Origin: Psychrobacter sp. P11G3
Lineage (GTDB): Bacteria > Pseudomonadota > Gammaproteobacteria > Pseudomonadales > Moraxellaceae
NCBI RefSeq assembly: GCF_001435845.1
Contig: NZ_CM003596.1
Span: forward strand, 124,001 to 188,000
Direction: 5' to 3'
Length of the DNA stretch: 64,000 nucleotides
The notes under the pieces were generated by a model. The model was given only the letters and a program-made list of their open reading frames with translations. It was not told the origin of the DNA and did no database searches. Below, in pieces: positions 62,719 to 64,000 of this stretch (the stretch's first letter is position 1; each line of letters opens with the position of its first letter). The translations under genes and the position numbers were made by a program.

Positions 62719-64000
62719 TTAACTATCAATCACTTCAAAGCTAAGACCAGAATGCGCCTCTAAGCGTGTTATTAGCTTATCTCCCATCGCAGATGCTGGT
62801 GTCCAGAACCCACCGCCAACGTCCTCTTTGCTGATATCTTGTGCCAGACATAATGCCGCCTGCGAAATCATGCGAGAGGTACTGCCATAACCAGGATCTC
62901 TATCACCTGTTACTTTAACGGTAATAGTGTCATTTTTAGCCGTTTGGCCAAAGTGACGAATATCAAAGTAGCCATTCTCTTGCTCGTCCTTAGAAGGGCC
63001 TGAGCCAGCTTTTGGTAAGACGTGCTTGGATAGTAACTCGCGACTTGGTTTAATCATCATCGCAGTAGCAAAGCCCAATAAACCTGCGCTCATAGCATAG
63101 CTAGACAGTTTTCCTTTGACGCCATCTTTCATCCACATTGCTTCGTCATATTTGAAATCGCGACCGTACTCATAGCTGAGCAATTGGTTAGTACGATGGA
63201 CAATACGCGTGTTGATGGTGGCCATGACGAACGGTGCTAACCAGCGCTTATGATTGCTGTCATATACTGGTTTGCTGACATTGTCCTGACGTACGTTTGG
63301 TACATCGGTATCATCGTTTAACAGGTAAGGATTGGCCACTTGTTTGCGACGTAATTTGTCTTCGCCAGCTTCTTCAAATATTGATGCCATCGATGCGATA
63401 GTACCGCCTGAGATACCACCTTTCGCTGCTTTGACACGCATATGGATGACATTACAGGTCTCGCCGAACTTCTCTTCTGCCTTAGCTTGGGTAAAGTATG
63501 CGCCCAAATCTGACGGGATAGAGTCAAAACCACAAGAATTAACAATACGGGCACCACTTTGCTTGGCAGTATCTTGGTACTTATCCATCATATCTTTGAT
63601 GAAAATGGCCTCACCAGTAAGATCGACATAATCTGTACCGTTTTCAGCACAAGATTTAATCAGTGGCTCACCATATTTCAGATATGGGCCTACAGTAGAG
63701 ATGATGACTTGAGTTTGCTTTGTCATCTTATCAAGGCTGGCAGCATCGTTACTGTTAGCAATAATAATGTCTACCTTACTCTCAAGTTTGGCCTGCAACT
63801 TATTGAGTTTATCTTCATCACGACCTGCGATTGCCCATGATACATTTGAGCCATCTTCGTTCTTATTATTTAATAAAAAATTGGTTAAATAGTGGGCAGT
63901 GATCTGACCGACGAAGCTTGTCGCACCATATAGAACAACTGCATAAGGGCGTGTGTCGCCGCTGGTTTTTTGTATAGTGGTTTCAGTATCCGTATTGGTA
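62719..64000 (-). CDS. Saccharopine dehydrogenase-like NAD(P)-binding protein, 5' truncated
   Basis: The minus-strand frame stays open to the window end, so the start lies outside. Near the truncated end it reads YAVVLYGATSFVGQITAHYL, the Rossmann GATGFVG-type motif of the trans-acting enoyl reductase/saccharopine dehydrogenase NADP family. It continues with AIAGRDEDKLNKL, QVIISTVGPYLKYGEPLIKS, YVDLTGEAIFIKDM and NSCGFDSIPSDLGAYF, the family signature. At least 427 residues are present. The family reduces or acts on lipid-like or unknown substrates; lysine metabolism is unlikely for this subgroup. Confidence 0.88.
   Translation of the reverse strand, partial: TNTDTETTIQKTSGDTRPYAVVLYGATSFVGQITAHYLTNFLLNNKNEDGSNVSWAIAGRDEDKLNKLQAKLESKVDIIIANSNDAASLDKMTKQTQVIISTVGPYLKYGEPLIKSCAENGTDYVDLTGEAIFIKDMMDKYQDTAKQSGARIVNSCGFDSIPSDLGAYFTQAKAEEKFGETCNVIHMRVKAAKGGISGGTIASMASIFEEAGEDKLRRKQVANPYLLNDDTDVPNVRQDNVSKPVYDSNHKRWLAPFVMATINTRIVHRTNQLLSYEYGRDFKYDEAMWMKDGVKGKLSSYAMSAGLLGFATAMMIKPSRELLSKHVLPKAGSGPSKDEQENGYFDIRHFGQTAKNDTITVKVTGDRDPGYGSTSRMISQAALCLAQDISKEDVGGGFWTPASAMGDKLITRLEAHSGLSFEVIDS

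Overview
The window looks like chromosomal DNA of a Moraxellaceae gammaproteobacterium, most likely Psychrobacter. This is inferred from protein style, moderate-to-low GC, the gltA/sdhCDAB/sucAB-lpdA-sucCD supercluster and the galU-pgi-(ugd-like)-pgm block known from Acinetobacter-type capsule loci. No database search was possible, so genus level is a judgement. No tRNA, rRNA, CRISPR array, intact transposase or phage gene was seen.

Layout. 1-6.6 kb: end of a HemX-like membrane protein gene, a hotdog thioesterase, ribB with a degenerate GTP cyclohydrolase II half (-), rarA (-), a small HExxH protein and a lipoprotein. 6.65-22.2 kb: the TCA-cycle block, gltA (-) diverging across about 1 kb from sdhC-sdhD-sdhA-sdhB, then sucA-sucB-lpdA-sucC-sucD. 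Its spacers are unusually long and hold several inverted repeats. 22.2-42.4 kb: a surface-polysaccharide locus. Nucleotide-sugar genes (galE, wecB, wecC) lead into an AT-rich cassette of unusual glycosyltransferases: a 1114-residue protein with three repeated accessory modules plus a CgeB-like transferase, two paralogous double GT-B proteins, a rhamnosyltransferase-like protein, a coiled-coil half-domain protein, an Asp2-like alpha/beta hydrolase and a second CgeB-like transferase. galU, pgi and a UDP-sugar dehydrogenase homologue without its catalytic cysteine follow, with algC/manB converging from the other strand. No Wzx, Wzy, Wza/Wzc or ABC exporter gene is present here. 44.1-51.7 kb: housekeeping genes mazG, comEA-like, pcnB, folK, panB, panC, rapZ and darP. 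51.9-64 kb: dsbA (-), ubiG-mupP-yciK, a small DksA/TraR zinc-finger gene followed by a MITE-like element, a CobW-type GTPase and ompR (-) with no adjacent sensor kinase, tex, a small secreted acidic protein (-), and a saccharopine dehydrogenase-like gene cut by the window end (-).

How the parts connect. The TCA block encodes citrate synthase, succinate dehydrogenase, 2-oxoglutarate dehydrogenase with its own E3, and succinyl-CoA synthetase. The sugar block can supply UDP-glucose, UDP-galactose, UDP-ManNAc and UDP-ManNAcA, plus hexose-phosphate interconversion, for the glycosyltransferases between the two sets of sugar genes.

The most unusual region is the cassette at 25.8-38.3 kb. A roughly 110-135-residue accessory module, which I cannot name, occurs three times at the N-terminus of one transferase and apparently once, diverged, at the C-terminus of another.
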